The notes beneath the pieces were generated by a model. The model searched no databases. It was not told the origin of the DNA and was given only the letters and a program-made list of their open reading frames with translations. Made by a program: the position numbers and the translations under genes. Positions 49,301 through 56,493 of a DNA stretch of 64,000 nucleotides are shown here, one piece after another. Each line of letters opens with the position of its first letter. The first letter of the stretch is position 1. The DNA comes from Mytilus galloprovincialis (lineage: Eukaryota > Mollusca > Bivalvia > Mytilida > Mytilidae): positions 56,858,833-56,922,832 of the forward strand of contig NC_134851.1 in assembly GCF_965363235.1 (NCBI RefSeq), read 5' to 3'.

Positions 49301-52300
49301 AGAAATCAATGCACACATTAATTATTGTGATTTTGTCATTTTAATCTTTTTGCATTTGCAATAATAAAAACCTTGCAATAATTTATAAATTCACAGTAAA
49401 TGATTTCCTATGACATATAATGATAGGTAAAATATATATTAACTATTATGTGTGAATCATTTAATGCTGAATTCACATGTAATTCGAATTCGATTCGCAT
49501 TAACTAATTTGAATTAGTTTAATTCGCATTCTAAACGTTTTACGTCCTAACTTCAATTCTAATTCCAATTACAATGCGCGTCAAATTCGCTTTACTGTCC
49601 AAACGACGTCAACTTTTTATTCATATTAACAAAAGGGTATTTCTAATGCGAATTAGATAATTCAAATTAGCGAATTCGAATCAATTCGAATTAAAAAGAA
49701 GAGTGTGTGAATGCGATTAGCGAATTCGATTCACATTCGATTCTAATTCAATTCAAAATAAATGTACGTGTGAACGAGGCATTAATTCTTCTATATTGAT
49801 TATTCACTGCAATGAACTTTCAGTGATTTTTAACTGACTATTTTTGTGTGTTCTCTATGTATCAAAATATCTCTCTCAGAATGATTTGATGTGACATATA
49901 AAGAAACATCGACTGTGGATTTATTTACTATTGTGGGTACCAATTTTTATGAATTGAGGAGCTGAGTAGCTTTTTTTCATGCTTTTGTCACAAGTCTCCA
50001 TATATTCCAATAGAAAATTTGTAATACAGTGAATACTTTTTAAAATATGTACGGTGAACAGTACCAACCAAATCCAAGAAAATTGTTATTAAACAAATAA
50101 CAATGAATCCACAATACAGTATAGCGGGTTCTTTTCGCCGGGCATAAATTTGTTCGCTTATTTTTGCGGATAAAACAAAATTGCCAAAAAAATTCCGCCA
50201 ATTTAAAAGTGCTCATGCAAAGATACTGATAAAAGTGTTAAATCTGCCAAAATAATAACCACCAAAATATATCTTATACTTTATTAATCGCGAAATTTTA
50301 CACCTGCGAAAATAACCCGTTATACGGTATATGATAGTGAACAACGTTCAAATTTGGTGTCTCAAAGGATTTCATTTTCATAAAAACCACCCAAACTCTT
50401 ATATCAAAATATGCAGATACTTTAATATAACTTGTTTTAGCACTTATCTTTTCAAAATCTTTGTCAAGCCTATAAGTTTTTTTTTATCATTTGTCATCGT
50501 ATAATTAATCAAATGTAAAAATAATGTGGGAAGGGGGGTATGGTTTATTTCTGTATCAGAATAATGATAATCTTTCAGTTCTAATATTCATTAAACAAAT
50601 GGAGATAACCCTTTATTACCTTTATTGACATTTGTAAACATGCCTTCTGGTTCTACCATACTATGGACAAACTCTGGTAACCTTGGTGATGGTTGTTGTA
50701 GCTGCATTGTACTACTGAGGGATGGCTCTCCGTCCATATTGGGCCACCACTCACCAGGGTTATTGTTACCTGTGATGCAAAAAAAAAGGTCTGTTAAGGT
50801 GGTTCCTAACACTACAGGGAGATAACTCTGTAAAATCAGCTAAACGTTTGAATTATGTTACGGTGTTAATGGAATATTAAGTTTCAAAATTATGAAAATT
50901 AGTGTTATATAATTATTGTAATTTTTCTGATAAAATGGTTGGTTTAAAATTATTGAAATTTTCATATTTTTGTCAAAGGGTCAGAGTAAACACTTTGTCA
51001 AAATTTCATGAAAATTAAATGAGCCAAATCAATTTTAGTGAAGGTGTTAGGTACCAACTTAACAAGCTTTGATTATTTTATGTAATACTGTGTATTTGTT
51101 CATTTTTCATGGGAACTTTGCAACTTTTGGTGTTTATGTTAGTTTTTTTTTTTTTTTATTCATGCTGATTCATGCTGATTTGATGTACATGTTTCAAGGC
51201 ATTTCAAACTGATCATTATAGCTTGTTCTTATATTTTGATGTTACACTGTTGCCCCAGTTAAGATGGAGGTGGACTACACACAAAGCATTGTTTTTTGCT
51301 CAGAAACTTGAACCTCAATGGTTCCATTTGTGTTGTCACATTAATTTTATTTTTCGTTTGTCGGAAATGAGCACTTTAATAGCTTTTCTGCTTTGAATTG
51401 TTTTTAATTTGTCATTTCTTGGCATTTTAAAGCGGACTATACAATATGGATTTTGCTCATTGTTGAAAGCTGTGCAGTATCCTACAGTTGTTAATTTCTG
51501 TGTCATTGGCAATCATACCACATCTTCTTCTTTATATAAGATACAGAATTTACTCAATGCTGAAGGCCATAAGGTGACATACAGTTGCTTAAATTCATGT
51601 AATTTGGATTATGTTGGATAATTGTCTCATTTAATTTGCAATAATACCTCATCAACCAATTGTATATTAACCACCACAGGCATTATTTGTGAATACATCT
51701 TAATTTTATATCAAAACTTTTCCTTCAATCATGATCATCTTATCAATAAATGTTGTTTACAATGTCTTTCAACTGTAAGGTCAGTTACAAAAGAGCATAC
51801 TTATCTATACTTACTATTTTCATCATATTCCTGTCTGGATTGAGCATCAACATCCTCTATGGAATAACCTAAAGCAATTTTTGCCAATTTGTTTTCCAAC
51901 CTTCTTTTTTCTCTTAAAATATTTTGTAATTCTCTCTCCATTGTTTCTCTGAAAATCTGATGAAAATAAAATAAACAACCTTCATATTCAAACTTTCAAT
52001 ATAAAATATTTTTTTTAAGACTTAAGACTTTCAGATTTTTTTTTGACAAGTGCAAGCTATTTAAGTTATTTACTTCTGCTGCTTTCTCCAGCAAAATTAA
52101 GCTATCCAGTCATTACTGACCACAAGGGTAGTGGTAGGCTAACCTTTTGTTTTGGTTGATATTTTTTTTGGCATTTAACCCCTTCAATCAAACTTCTGAA
52201 CAAATTATGAATATTTGACCATCATGCTGATTATTGTTAAAAATATATAGTATAATTTTTAATTTGTTTCTATTCTTTTAATGTTTGTTATTTTTCAAGC

Positions 52301-54587
52301 ACCTATTTCATAAATTAAAGCAAATTTGTTATTTATCATGTTTATACATAATATGATGAAATATCAGAACTGCAATTAGGGTTTCTCATTTCTTGATTCT
52401 TTGGGATTATTTTACCAATTTTTTTCCCCTGACTTTATTCCACTTTTTGCCCATTATTCTCTATTGAACCCTAACAGATTATTTCACGAAAAGACATTTA
52501 CCAAGAAACAAATTGAAAAAAATAGTTTCTAATTCAGTCAACCTTTACTAAATAATTCACCATAAAAAAAGTATTAACATGTCAAAAGTTTTACTTTGAA
52601 ATTTCTCTGTAGTTTTCCTCTTTCATCTTCAAATGTAGCCGCCCTAATCAGTGCATGTTGTTCTGCCTCGAGTGACATATCTCTCTCGCCCCGGAGGTTA
52701 GTGCACGTTTTCTGTAGTACTACTAGTTCTGCCTTCAGTTTCTTGTTTTCTCTAATTAGCTGCTGTTCTTTCCTACTTGAGTTAGCCATTTCATTGTCTT
52801 TATTAATTCTGAAATTTATACTCTGGCAATGAATAACATTTTTTGAAAAAATAATTCCTCAATTTTTTTTTTTCTTATAGGTACAACCAATTCTAGTTAT
52901 ATCTCAAAGTCAGCAGGACAATAGAAATATTTTGAGATAACTGCAGTTTGACTGAAACGAAAATCGGAACTTTGAAAGACCAAGGGACACAATCCTTTAA
53001 ATCTATCTGGATGAATATGGGAAGGGGGTCAATATTCCAGTCTCAGGTCAATGTATTTGTATGTTATGGTCTTTCATTAATATATTAGCATTGTTTTCAC
53101 TCATTTAATTATTTCTTTGAACAGTTACAATGTTTCCCTGTTGCTTTTATCCTAAAGAGTAACTTCCGATCGATCTTAGTGTTATTTAATTCATTTAAAG
53201 TTGACAACATTGTTTATTCTCCAATACAAGAAATTTTAGAAAATTTAGATTTCTTTAGATTTTTTTTTTATCTCAATCTTTCTATTCAAGAGAAAATACA
53301 AATAGATTAAAGATGACGATTTCTGTAGATTTAAGGTGATCACCAAGGGAAGTCTTAATTCCACTTAATACACATCATTCATATATTTTTTTTTAACCTT
53401 ATTTTATTATCTTCTGCATTTTATATACTGGCAAAGAATGACATTTTTGTGAAAATAACTTATCAATTATTCAAATAGTCTCTACCTACATCATACATGT
53501 ATAGTATTTAGTGCTCTTCAAAAGGTCCCTCATGGGGGTTGTCCAAGTAATCACATAATCACAAATTCTTACCAATATAGTCACATAATCATTCATTAAT
53601 TTTCAAACAAGATAATCAAGTAATCAAAATTACAGTCATAAAATATCAAATAATCATGAAATATTTGGTGAAAAAATTAACCTTGTATTTTCCTGAAACA
53701 AGTGACAATTTTTCAATGTTACAGTATCAATGAGTAAGGGGGCGACCATTTGACTACTGCACAACAATTCCAGAAAAAAATGCTCCTTTTGCGGTTTAAG
53801 CAAGGTACCAGTCTTGTATTACAACTCCAGTTTCCGGTGCATGTCAAAACATGTAGGGAAACAAAATTGTCCATTTTTTTCTGGACTCAATTTTTTTCTG
53901 ATGATTATAGGTTCATGCTGAATTGAAACATATATATGTAGATTGAAAAAAAATTAGCATTTTTTTGGGGATATCAATCCAGGAAAATTGAAGGATATCA
54001 TGTTTACTGGAAGTGGTGCGGCCTTGTTAAAACAGCAAACAGAAAGTAGAAAAAACATGTTTTGACTTCAGGGTTACGTAACTTTTTATTCTTCATGGCA
54101 TGACCACTTTTTTTTCAATTAAATCACAATTTCACATTAGTACATGTATATATATACATAATATGAACATGAACATTTTTTCTATGTAGCATTTTTTATT
54201 TTTTTATTTTCAAAGATCAGCTGTTTAGCATGTAAGCCTATGGAGCAGTCAATTACAAGACTGCAACCGCAAAATGTACACTAACTAAAGAAAGACAACT
54301 CTAAATGAAAAGGGAAATAACTTAAATGAAAATATTGAATACCTGTACATCTCAAACTCTTTTCTTATCCGCTCTACTTCTGTGTTCTCTATCTCTACAG
54401 AAAGGGCAGAGCTAAGACTTCCTCCCTTTGGCCCTTTACGACTGGACCCACTTTTAAGACCAAGTCGTCCTCTTGGTCTAATTTCTATCGGTATTCTTTT
54501 GATGACACCTCTACTGCTTCCATCCAGGTCCTTTCCAAGGATATCATCATCCTCAGGATTATGTAGAAATGACCCCCCTGTTCCCAT
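25237..54587 (-). CDS. NPHP3: Nephrocystin-3, complete gene in 29 coding exons
   Basis: Ciliary protein. In vertebrates NPHP3 works with inversin, NEK8 and ANKS6 in the inversin compartment of the primary cilium and is N-myristoylated (family knowledge). Coding exons from 5' to 3': 54587-54343, 52808-52595, 51956-51815, 50769-50620, 49219-49086, 48683-48585, 47841-47756, 46968-46885, 46087-45946, 45379-45215, 42888-42785, 42006-41892, 39862-39719, 39134-39037, 38296-38111, 37779-37638, 35756-35592, 35231-35131, 34523-34401, 34127-34027, 31147-31050, 30723-30482, 30054-29976, 29600-29467, 28925-28754, 28275-28207, 27402-27277, 26405-26280, 25374-25237. All introns are GT-AG, phases agree throughout, and the sum is 3,924 nt (1,307 aa, against about 1,330 in human). 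Order: MGxxxS start, coiled coil (about 70-200), middle region (205-480), P-loop NTPase region (488-700), TPR array (about 940-1290). The P-loop lysine is arginine. The introns are full of transposons. Confidence 0.97.
25918..26260 (+). mobile_element. tRNA-derived SINE in NPHP3 intron 28
   Basis: The tRNA-like head has a good A box (tggtgtagtgg) and a diverged B box (gctttgataccc). A long conserved-looking body follows (gggactgagtttttggctct, gacgataaatggctgaccca, aatgctgctacaaggcagca). The 3' end is close to the exon 28 donor. Confidence 0.65.
26280..26405 (-). CDS. NPHP3: NPHP3 exon 28, TPR (residues 1221-1262)
   Basis: One whole 42-residue [23 protein letters not shown] then [10 protein letters not shown], matching the family's [20 protein letters not shown]. 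A tRNA-derived SINE lies just inside the next intron. Confidence 0.95.
27277..27402 (-). CDS. NPHP3: NPHP3 exon 27, TPR (residues 1179-1220)
   Basis: One whole 42-residue [43 protein letters not shown]. The donor gttggt is weaker than its neighbours but usable. Confidence 0.95.
27540..27775. repeat. cgggatttcggg tandem-type repeat in NPHP3 intron 26
   Basis: Imperfect repetition of ggatttcgggat and gtgtttttaagcccgggatt words, ending ggacccctcctaccctccct. G+C content is far above that of the neighbouring intron. Confidence 0.65.
28207..28275 (-). CDS. NPHP3: NPHP3 exon 26, TPR (residues 1156-1178)
   Basis: Short 69-nt exon (23 codons), phase 0 on both sides: [19 protein letters not shown], matching the family's DHPSLAYTVKHLAILYKKM. 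Confidence 0.93.
28754..28925 (-). CDS. NPHP3: NPHP3 exon 25, TPR (residues 1098-1155)
   Basis: [20 protein letters not shown] and [20 protein letters not shown] are a complete TPR unit matching the family's [20 protein letters not shown] and [20 protein letters not shown]. Confidence 0.96.
29467..29600 (-). CDS. NPHP3: NPHP3 exon 24, TPR (residues 1054-1098)
   Basis: [18 protein letters not shown] then [15 protein letters not shown], nearly identical in pattern to the family's [20 protein letters not shown] and [15 protein letters not shown]. Confidence 0.96.
29976..30054 (-). CDS. NPHP3: NPHP3 exon 23, basic linker (residues 1027-1053)
   Basis: Lys/Arg-rich linker ([15 protein letters not shown]) at the position where vertebrate NPHP3 has HFRKKSFKIHQKAIKKKG. 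Between TPR blocks. Confidence 0.9.
30482..30723 (-). CDS. NPHP3: NPHP3 exon 22, TPR (residues 947-1027)
   Basis: Kinesin-light-chain-like TPR units: [39 protein letters not shown] and [20 protein letters not shown]. The family has the same motifs in the same order. At 242 nt it is the second longest exon, after exon 1. Confidence 0.96.
31050..31147 (-). CDS. NPHP3: NPHP3 exon 21, start of TPR region (residues 914-946)
   Basis: [19 protein letters not shown] matches the family's LADLYETLGRFLKDLGLL. This is the first tetratricopeptide-type helix pair. Confidence 0.95.
31266..33008 (-). mobile_element. Decayed hAT transposon in NPHP3 intron 20
   Basis: Terminal inverted repeats: cagtgttctccccagg at the left and cctggagagaacact at the right. 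On the minus strand at 31890-31655 a transposase C-terminal (hATC) remnant reads [13 protein letters not shown], a stop, then [20 protein letters not shown] and [18 protein letters not shown], the classic hAT dimerisation motif. No clean target duplication is visible. The attacatta-rich stretch 31440-31600 is low-complexity. Confidence 0.75.
31655..31890 (-). pseudogene. hAT transposase C-terminal dimerisation domain, broken
   Basis: Recognised by [20 protein letters not shown] and the upstream [12 protein letters not shown], with one in-frame stop where the family has the first W of a WW pair. The rest of the transposase is missing or unrecognisable. Confidence 0.75.
33139..33948. mobile_element. 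Element with four internal ~169-bp repeats, intron 20 of NPHP3
   Basis: The left end has atacccccgccgcaagtgga and the right end gcgggggtataatta, giving an inverted pair atacccccgc/gcgggggtat. Inside are four units of about 167-173 bp starting caagtgttcggtaaacagga at 33214, 33385, 33554 and 33721. A gacggactgactgacggaca run and a C/T run close it. A sister copy is at 55798. Confidence 0.75.
34027..34127 (-). CDS. NPHP3: NPHP3 exon 20 (residues 880-914)
   Basis: [20 protein letters not shown] matches the family's [20 protein letters not shown]. The intron that follows (34026-31148) holds two mobile elements. Confidence 0.95.
34401..34523 (-). CDS. NPHP3: NPHP3 exon 19 (residues 839-880)
   Basis: [19 protein letters not shown] then [14 protein letters not shown]. 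The family has [20 protein letters not shown] and LLNLFVSQNLYKRG. The donor is gtatgt. Confidence 0.95.
35131..35231 (-). CDS. NPHP3: NPHP3 exon 18 (residues 806-839)
   Basis: [20 protein letters not shown] then LIQYFSNSL, equivalent to the family's VRLEYL...SYRQKLINYFTLQL. The donor is gtaaga. Confidence 0.93.
35592..35756 (-). CDS. NPHP3: NPHP3 exon 17 (residues 751-805)
   Basis: [19 protein letters not shown] matches the family's [31 protein letters not shown] matches its YGCGLLRFQHLQ. This is a winged-helix-type segment of STAND NTPases. Phase 0 at both ends. Confidence 0.95.
36181..37105. mobile_element. Non-autonomous hAT-like element in NPHP3 intron 16
   Basis: Ends tagtgttgtcaa and ttgacaacacta form a perfect 12-bp inverted repeat. 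The flanking 8-mers gttaaaac (36173-36180) and gttaaatc (37106-37113) are a target duplication with one mismatch. Sub-terminal aaccggttaa palindromes at both ends. 925 bp, no ORF. Confidence 0.8.
37473..37637. repeat. 40-bp minisatellite carrying copies of the NPHP3 exon 16 donor
   Basis: Copies of a 39-40-bp unit start at 37473, 37513, 37553, 37592 and 37632. On the minus strand each holds the exon-end sequence catttaaaaatg followed by gtgagt. The GT of the five donors lies at 37637, 37597, 37558, 37518 and 37478. The first is the one used in my gene model. Confidence 0.9.
37638..37779 (-). CDS. NPHP3: NPHP3 exon 16 (residues 703-750)
   Basis: Reads [18 protein letters not shown] and [20 protein letters not shown], a helical part of the winged-helix-like region after the NTPase. 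Its last ~30 nt and donor (atg then gtgagt) are repeated four more times downstream as a 40-bp array. Confidence 0.93.
38111..38296 (-). CDS. NPHP3: NPHP3 exon 15 (residues 641-703)
   Basis: [19 protein letters not shown] then [20 protein letters not shown]. These match the family's LWPTLHLDPLSPKDAKSI and HCRSATTCNALYVTLF. The donor is gtaggt. Confidence 0.94.
39037..39134 (-). CDS. NPHP3: NPHP3 exon 14 (residues 609-641)
   Basis: [18 protein letters not shown] then [10 protein letters not shown]. The family has MKWLIDPLPVNVRVIVS and ETCPPAWR. This is the sensor-side part of the NTPase fold. Confidence 0.95.
39719..39862 (-). CDS. NPHP3: NPHP3 exon 13, Walker B (residues 561-608)
   Basis: [10 protein letters not shown] matches the family's [10 protein letters not shown]. 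The Walker B strand IVVLDSID (598-605) keeps the aspartate. Phase 0 at both ends, 48 codons. Confidence 0.95.
39915..40900 (+). mobile_element. LINE 3' end with zinc-knuckle, 5'-truncated, in NPHP3 intron 12
   Basis: Plus-strand decayed ORF2 C-terminus: [20 protein letters not shown] near 40000, then the open frame 40134-40568 with [12 protein letters not shown] and a [19 protein letters not shown] zinc-binding motif of RT (zf-RVT type). A second open piece follows to 40850. The style fits L1/Tx1-like LINEs. Opposite to the gene. Confidence 0.65.
40134..40568 (+). pseudogene. LINE ORF2 C-terminal fragment
   Basis: 144 open codons ending in a premature TAA just after the zinc-knuckle (KNYW). 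Sequence is very A+T-rich. No RT catalytic core is present. Confidence 0.65.
41786..41877 (-). pseudogene. Partial duplicate of NPHP3 exon 12
   Basis: The 48 nt at 41801-41848 differ from 41920-41967 at five sites. Read on the minus strand they give [14 protein letters not shown]. Four of the five changes are synonymous. The segment is flanked by agactacttgtctat (41786) and agactacctgtctat (41863). The exon's 3' end and donor are absent. Confidence 0.85.
41892..42006 (-). CDS. NPHP3: NPHP3 exon 12 (residues 522-560)
   Basis: [19 protein letters not shown] then [19 protein letters not shown], matching the family's WIQLQQKN...LSHFVGRPMSTSS...RLTLKL. A decayed copy of its middle 48 nt lies at 41801-41848. 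Confidence 0.95.
42299..42454. repeat. Near-perfect foldback in NPHP3 intron 11
   Basis: Arms of about 46 bp match exactly or nearly so: gaatttattgaaccataaaa...gactcttcacatt against its reverse complement at 42390-42436. Outer aatgaatggc/gccattcatt (42299 and 42445) extend the symmetry. The loop holds a further taatccg/cggatta pair. Both DNA strands give a long hairpin. Confidence 0.92.
42785..42888 (-). CDS. NPHP3: NPHP3 exon 11, P-loop (residues 488-522)
   Basis: [19 protein letters not shown] then [14 protein letters not shown]. The Walker A sequence at residues 509-516 has Arg515 where the family has the nucleotide-binding Lys (GGPGSGKS in vertebrates). The codon is aga. The rest of the loop is intact and the donor is gtgagt. 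Confidence 0.95.
42963..44335. mobile_element. hAT-like non-autonomous element with perfect 8-bp target duplication, NPHP3 intron 10
   Basis: Ends caggggtgtcgaaat and atttcaacacccctg. Identical flanks aacatagt at 42955-42962 and 44336-44343. Length 1,373 bp, no transposase. Sub-terminal gcccg/gacaagt words occur at both ends. A nested element is at about 43374-43632. Confidence 0.85.
43374..43632. mobile_element. Small element nested in the hAT-like element
   Basis: Left end ttacctgccaact and right end agttgacaggta form an imperfect inverted repeat of about 12 bp. The interior includes tgcgggggaaatcccgggac. Confidence 0.5.
45215..45379 (-). CDS. NPHP3: NPHP3 exon 10 (residues 433-487)
   Basis: Acidic stretch ([11 protein letters not shown]) followed by [15 protein letters not shown] and CELGFER. 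These match the family's LWDIHDEQEQMETF and HELGFEK just before the P-loop. The donor is gtactt. Confidence 0.95.
45488..45669. mobile_element. Family E small inverted-repeat element, NPHP3 intron 9
   Basis: Left tacagtggattcgttcata, right gaataatgaatccacagta. Interior contains tttcgtggatta and gtcggcaaataagtcc. Relatives at 49908-50112, 47490-47712, 54715-54920 and 63690-63910. Confidence 0.6.
45946..46087 (-). CDS. NPHP3: NPHP3 exon 9 (residues 385-432)
   Basis: Basic helix ([17 protein letters not shown]), corresponding to the family's ...SKAKIIDHSGDPAEGV, then [13 protein letters not shown]. The first ~20 nt of the exon and its acceptor are the source of the adjoining 43-bp minisatellite. 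Only the copy at the exon keeps an AG in the right place. Confidence 0.92.
46088..46720. repeat. 43-bp minisatellite, about 15 copies, derived from the NPHP3 exon 9 acceptor
   Basis: Units of the form tatgtcactgtgaccagact, then tgatcgttaaataagtaaa. On the minus strand they match the exon 9 start (gatcaaatcaggtcacagtg) and its upstream tract, but the acceptor ttacag has become tttaac or tttaat in most copies. Confidence 0.9.
46885..46968 (-). CDS. NPHP3: NPHP3 exon 8 (residues 357-385)
   Basis: [19 protein letters not shown] then IFCFRDVKG. The family has [20 protein letters not shown] here, so identity is moderate but the position and the splice phase fit on both sides. Confidence 0.85.
47165..47310 (+). 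repeat. Family A repeat in NPHP3 intron 7
   Basis: Signature aagaagatgtggtataattg and ggtcaccgtacggcc. Short form ending near gcatagtaagctat. Intronic and opposite to the gene. Confidence 0.7.
47756..47841 (-). CDS. NPHP3: NPHP3 exon 7 (residues 329-357)
   Basis: Reads [17 protein letters not shown], a short beta strand plus turn, in the position of the family's EKSSLVILFIHLTLP segment. The acceptor is cttacag and the donor gtaagt. Confidence 0.85.
47896..48022 (-). repeat. Family A repeat in NPHP3 intron 6, reverse orientation
   Basis: Reverse complement of the signature ending accacatcttcttttttata. It lies 0.6 kb from the plus-strand copy at 47165, with exon 7 between them, forming an inverted pair around that exon. 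Confidence 0.7.
48313..48518. mobile_element. Small inverted-repeat element in NPHP3 intron 6
   Basis: Ends gggtctcattgggg and ccccaatgagacc, interior with several atcccgctta words. About 205 bp. Target duplication unclear. Confidence 0.6.
48585..48683 (-). CDS. NPHP3: NPHP3 exon 6 (residues 296-328)
   Basis: [16 protein letters not shown] matches the family's DYSPKLKRMCETMG. The exon is 99 nt, phase 0 at both ends, with a strong donor (gtaagt). Confidence 0.92.
49086..49219 (-). CDS. NPHP3: NPHP3 exon 5 (residues 251-295)
   Basis: Begins with the conserved EDW after VNK, then [19 protein letters not shown]. This is the first strand of the middle domain and resembles the YLIYTDET segment of vertebrate NPHP3. 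The donor is gtaagt, phase 0. Confidence 0.92.
49458..49793. mobile_element. gaattcg-rich inverted-repeat element, NPHP3 intron 4
   Basis: Edges aatgctgaattcacatgta and tacgtgtgaacgaggcatt are imperfect inverted repeats. The interior is built from aattcgaattcgattcgcat and related words on both strands. Confidence 0.6.
49908..50112. mobile_element. Family E element, NPHP3 intron 4
   Basis: gactgtggatttatttacta at the left, caatgaatccacaatac at the right. It abuts the next small element directly. Confidence 0.5.
50115..50330. mobile_element. Small element with 24-bp inverted repeats, NPHP3 intron 4
   Basis: Left tacagtatagcgggttcttt and right aaataacccgttatacggta are inverted copies with about three mismatches over 24 bp. 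The interior has tttgcggataaaac and taatcgcgaaatttta. No ORF. Confidence 0.7.
50620..50769 (-). CDS. NPHP3: NPHP3 exon 4 (residues 201-251)
   Basis: Contains [19 protein letters not shown] and [18 protein letters not shown]. These correspond to the vertebrate YWTGG...EPSIGSMIQLQQ and PEFAHSS...GPFANVN segments. It is a conserved block of unknown structure between the coiled coil and the middle domain. Confidence 0.95.
51425..51650 (-). repeat. Two decayed family A copies in NPHP3 intron 3
   Basis: A first copy at 51425-51530 (tttgctcattgttgaaagct, accacatcttcttctttata). A more decayed one follows at 51540-51650. Both are in reverse orientation. Confidence 0.55.
51815..51956 (-). CDS. NPHP3: NPHP3 exon 3, end of coiled coil (residues 154-201)
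   Basis: Reads [19 protein letters not shown] and continues the helix, matching the family's IFRETKE region. The exon then leads into an acidic linker ([17 protein letters not shown]). The donor is gtaagt. Confidence 0.93.
52595..52808 (-). CDS. NPHP3: NPHP3 exon 2, coiled coil (residues 82-153)
   Basis: Heptad-rich helix ([14 protein letters not shown]) followed by the conserved [15 protein letters not shown]. This matches the vertebrate NPHP3 coiled coil in order and spacing. The acceptor is tttcag and the donor gtaaaa. The coiled coil is needed for ciliary targeting and partner binding in vertebrates (family knowledge). Confidence 0.93.
53480..53990. repeat. Low-complexity and dispersed repeat stretch, NPHP3 intron 1
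   Basis: taatcacataatcac-type words at 53545-53660. The block ggcgaccatttgactactgc (53742) recalls gacgaccatttgatattca at 6703. Not a gene. Confidence 0.4.
54343..54587 (-). CDS. NPHP3: NPHP3 exon 1 (residues 1-82)
   Basis: ATG at 54587 in a good context (gaccATGG). An in-frame TGA lies a few codons upstream and no other ATG intervenes. The product begins MGTGGS, which fits the N-myristoylation pattern (Gly2, Ser6) of NPHP3. A basic, Gly/Ser-rich stretch follows, then the start of the coiled coil ([10 protein letters not shown]). The donor is gtattc. The exon continues upstream as 5' UTR to an acceptor at 54640. Confidence 0.95.
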
Positions 54588-54639
54588 GGTCACAAAATTT
54601 CAACAGAATCACATATCACCTTGGAATACTTTGTTGAAG
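54588..54639 (-). other. NPHP3: NPHP3 5' UTR part of exon 1
   Basis: On the minus strand a long pyrimidine tract ending in AG (54641-54640) precedes this segment, so the coding exon appears to begin with about 52 nt of 5' UTR. This implies at least one further non-coding exon upstream. Confidence 0.6.
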
Positions 54640-55102
54640 CTAAAAAGAAAAAAGAAAAAATTACATTACAGGAAATTGGTTTTTTTTCTTCTCTTTGTTG
54701 AATGACATCCTGAACTTGTGTGGATTCATTTATTTTCATGTAGTCCAATTTTTGTGGATCATGTACGTGGATTGTGAACATGGTGTGAAAAAAAGGGCAT
54801 TTTGGTGAATATTTTATTTCCTGGTTTTACCAAATTCGGCATACACGCATATCGACAATTTGTACTTCTTTAGATATTACAATTCATTATAAACACTAAA
54901 TACATGAAAATTGGTATCAGATAACAAATTCACAAAAACAAATTAAATACAGAAACAAGGATCAGTTATAAAAGTATTAGTTGAACATTTTTGCTGGTTC
55001 ATGATTATTGATGATACATGTAATATTTTGGAACATTATGATCATGCAGTTATGAAAGTTGAACATTTTTTATGGTTCATGATGAGACAGATGACACCTT
55101 AC

Positions 55103-55200
55103 CTGGTCTAAGAACACAGACATTTCGTAGTGCATTTCTTTCAGACAATAAATAAAAATTTAAAAAATACCAATATATTCACCTTCACTTTCTAAGTGTG
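55103..55200 (-). other. NPHP3: Possible non-coding first exon of NPHP3 (outer end unknown)
   Basis: A strong donor (gaccag then gtaagg) lies at 55102 on the minus strand, about 460 nt upstream of the exon 1 acceptor. It is the best candidate for a 5' UTR exon. The outer boundary is arbitrary because no promoter motif is convincing. Confidence 0.3.
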
Positions 55201-55797
55201 TTGTACTACTTTTGGGACAGACTATAACAAAATTATAGAAAACTTCATCACTCAAAATATGGACAATTTATGTTAAGGGGGTCTTGAAATCTTTTGACAA
55301 CTTCCGAAATGCAAATTTTTAACCTGGACCAAACCACTAATTTACTTTTAAATTCATGACCTACATTCTTTAAGTGTTATTTCATCCCCCTGCTTGCTAT
55401 TTGAGGCATGAACATGTAACATGAAAAAGAACTTTGGAAGGGGTAAAAAAAAAAAACTAGCAAGTAACACACTGTCCACACCAGAGACTATATTTGTGGA
55501 CAAGGAAAATCAAAGGACGACAACTGTGTTCCCCCTACCAAATAAAAAAATAATATGAAGGGAGATAATTGTGCAGGATTATCTAACTTCACATATCATT
55601 TTAGTAGGTATACTTTCATAAACAAGGTTGTAAGTATCCAACGTGATGTTTGGCCAATTATCACCCAGATAATTTTCCTATGATAAGGTTAATCACCTGT
55701 TGTGTTTTGTCACTTGTCACTTTTACTTTTATAAATTTAACAAAAAAAGTGTTCATTTTTTCAGACAGTGTATATCAAAGAGGTGAAACCTAAAGGA

Positions 55798-56493
55798 ACA
55801 AGTGAAACTGCGAGCTACTGCTCACTGATGATACCCCCACCGCAAGTGGATAATATTAATAGTGTAAAAATATGCAAGTGTTCGGTAAACAGGAAGTTGT
55901 CGAGTGATGAATCTGAAAACGCATCACACGGTATAGCTGACTTATAAAAATCCTGAAACCAAATTTCAGAAATCCTTGTATTGTAGTTCCTGAGAAAAAT
56001 GTGACGAAAATTTTTAACTTGGTTATCATGTGTAAAATCATACAATTGTTCGGTAAACAGGAAGTTGTCGAGTGATGAATCTGAAAACGCATCACACGGT
56101 ATAGCTGACTTATATAAATCCTGAAACCAAATTTCAGAAATCCTTGTATTGTAGTTCCTGAGAAAAATGTGACGAAAATTTTCAACTTGGCTATCATGTG
56201 TAAAATCAGACAAGTGTTCGGTAAACAGGAAGTTGTCAAGTGATGAATCTGAAAACGCATTACACGGTATGGCTGACATATATAAATGTTGATACCAAAT
56301 TACAGAAAGGGTGGATGTGTAGTTCCTGAGAAAAATGTGACGAAAGTTTCATGGGACGGACTGACTGACGGACGGACTGACGGACTGATGGACTGACGGA
56401 CTGATGGACGGACTGACGGACGGACGGACTGACGGACGGACAGACAGAGGTAAAACAGTATACCCCCCCTTTTTTAAAGCGGGGGTATAATTA
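55798..56493. mobile_element. Sister element with three internal ~169-bp repeats, upstream of NPHP3
   Basis: Same ends as 33139 (gatacccccaccgcaagtgg, gcgggggtataatta) and three units starting near 55875, 56043 and 56211. A longer gactgacggacggac microsatellite occupies 56355-56450. Confidence 0.75.

Noticed and set aside
54382..54705. Plus-strand 107-codon frame
   Set aside because: It is the antisense of NPHP3 exon 1.
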